Assembly: GCA_963834855.1 (NCBI GenBank)
Contig: CAWIDH010000032.1
Span: 186,001 to 250,000 of the forward strand
Source: DATJKD01 sp963834855
GTDB lineage: Bacteria; Pseudomonadota; Gammaproteobacteria; Steroidobacterales; Steroidobacteraceae
Length of the DNA: 64,000 nt
Direction of reading: 5' to 3'
Shown here: positions 63,412 to 64,000 of the stretch, one piece after another
Layout: each line of letters starts with the position of its first letter
Numbering within the stretch: position 1 is the first letter of the stretch
Notes under the pieces: generated by a model
Told to the model about the DNA's origin: nothing
Database searches by the model: none
What the model saw: the letters and a program-made list of their open reading frames with translations, nothing else
Translations under genes and position numbers: made by a program

Positions 63412-64000
63412 TCAGGGCTTGCCCAGCATCCGGTGCAGGATGGCCGTCTGCACCGTCAGGCGATTGGCGGCTCCCGCGACGACACGCGAGCGCGGTCCGT
63501 CGAGCACGTGGTCCGCGACGGCGACGTTGCGCCGTACCGGCAGGCAATGCATGAAGTGGCAGTCGGGCTGCGCGGCACGGAACCAGGGCTCGCTCACGCA
63601 CCAGTCGGCGAGCTCGCGGCGCAGGCGCGCGTCACCGTCCGCATCGCCGTAGTGGGCGGGCGAGCCCCATTCCTTCGCATACAGCACGTGCGCGCCCGTG
63701 AGCGCGGCCTCGCGATCGTCGGTCTCCGTGATCGAACCGCCCGAGCTTTCCGCTGCGCGCCGCGCCCGGTCCATGATGCCCTCGGGCAGCGCGTAGCCTC
63801 GCGGTCGCAGCACGACGACGTCCATGCCGCGCTGTGCCGCCATGTGCGCCGCGGCCGCCGGCACCGCGAGCGGCAGCGCGCGGGGATGATTGACCCAGGC
63901 GAGCACGAAGCGGCCACGCCGCGGCACGCCGAGGTCGTTCATGGTCTTCCAGTCCGCGAGTGCCTGGCAGGGGTGATTCACGGCCGACTCCATGTTGATG
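63412..64000 (-). CDS. argF': N-acetylornithine carbamoyltransferase, N-terminus outside window
   Basis: The window contains the C-terminal about 195 residues. NMESAVNHPCQALADWKTMNDL is the carbamoyl-binding segment. HCLPVRRNVAVADHVLDGPRSRVVAGAANRL is the C-terminal domain motif of the N-acetylornithine type known from Xanthomonas; ordinary ornithine carbamoyltransferases have HCLPA...E. The frame stays open to the window edge (ATC AAC before Met). Confirming the acetylornithine preference needs the upstream Glu92 region, which is outside. Confidence 0.85.
   Translation of the reverse strand, partial: INMESAVNHPCQALADWKTMNDLGVPRRGRFVLAWVNHPRALPLAVPAAAAHMAAQRGMDVVVLRPRGYALPEGIMDRARRAAESSGGSITETDDREAALTGAHVLYAKEWGSPAHYGDADGDARLRRELADWCVSEPWFRAAQPDCHFMHCLPVRRNVAVADHVLDGPRSRVVAGAANRLTVQTAILHRMLGKP

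Overview
The window is a high-GC chromosomal stretch from a gammaproteobacterium. The best guess is the Xanthomonadales/Steroidobacterales neighbourhood. Supporting this are an N-acetylornithine-type carbamoyltransferase next to argB and argH, the LysM-dprA-smg-topA and def-fmt-rsmB-DUF4390-ntrY-ntrX gene orders, dsbA/cytochrome c4/yihA/polA synteny, a NodT-type RND operon and a PEP-CTERM protein. Placement is inference from gene content only.

Layout. (1) 1-7.2 kb, plus strand: SDR-like fragment, RND adaptor, RND pump, outer-membrane channel and a PagL-type lipid A deacylase, all overlapping or nearly so. (2) 7.25-15.66 kb, minus strand: an accessory run of small unrelated enzymes (cupin, two GNATs, gamma-glutamylcyclotransferase-like, two VOC, DUF167, ACT, ABM, methyltransferase, SnoaL, PhzF, GST), many joined by 4-nt overlaps. 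(3) 15.79-18.08 kb: a decayed chromosomal integron with four minus-strand cassettes, two intact attC sites, one collapsed 19-bp attC, an attI region with a plausible cassette promoter, and on the plus strand the first ~30 codons of an integron integrase. Base composition here is visibly lower in GC. (4) 18-31.7 kb: tag, rlmJ, a subtilase, hemF, a PQQ dehydrogenase, then topA-smg-dprA-LysM. (5) 31.9-40.2 kb: def-fmt-rsmB-DUF4390-ntrY-ntrX, a DUF4136 lipoprotein and a membrane-anchored cytochrome c. (6) 40.3-44.7 kb: tRNA-Arg(CCG), HxlR regulator divergent from nitronate monooxygenase plus GST, NYN-domain protein, CorA. (7) 44.8-50.9 kb: dsbA, cytochrome c4, yihA, a candidate small RNA, a beta-barrel protein, polA, lptM. 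(8) 51-64 kb: acyl-CoA dehydrogenase, ubiC, maiA, a large inverted-repeat element, an Lrp-type RAM protein, DUF1329, two paralogous TolB-N/TPR proteins, a PEP-CTERM protein, then argH-argB-argF'.

The most interesting signals are the integron remnant, the candidate C-rich-loop sRNA between yihA and polA, and a dispersed palindromic repeat (core GGCTCSGAGCC). That repeat sits inside the polA coding sequence and covers the fmt start. Two genes (phzF, ubiC) appear to start at CTG in CTGA overlaps.

Caution: from 18.6 kb onward about 14 genes, including essential single-copy ones (topA, polA, hemF, rsmB), are broken by single-base indels, mostly apparent one-base insertions. This looks like uncorrected sequencing error, so those genes are listed as whole CDSs with the shift noted.
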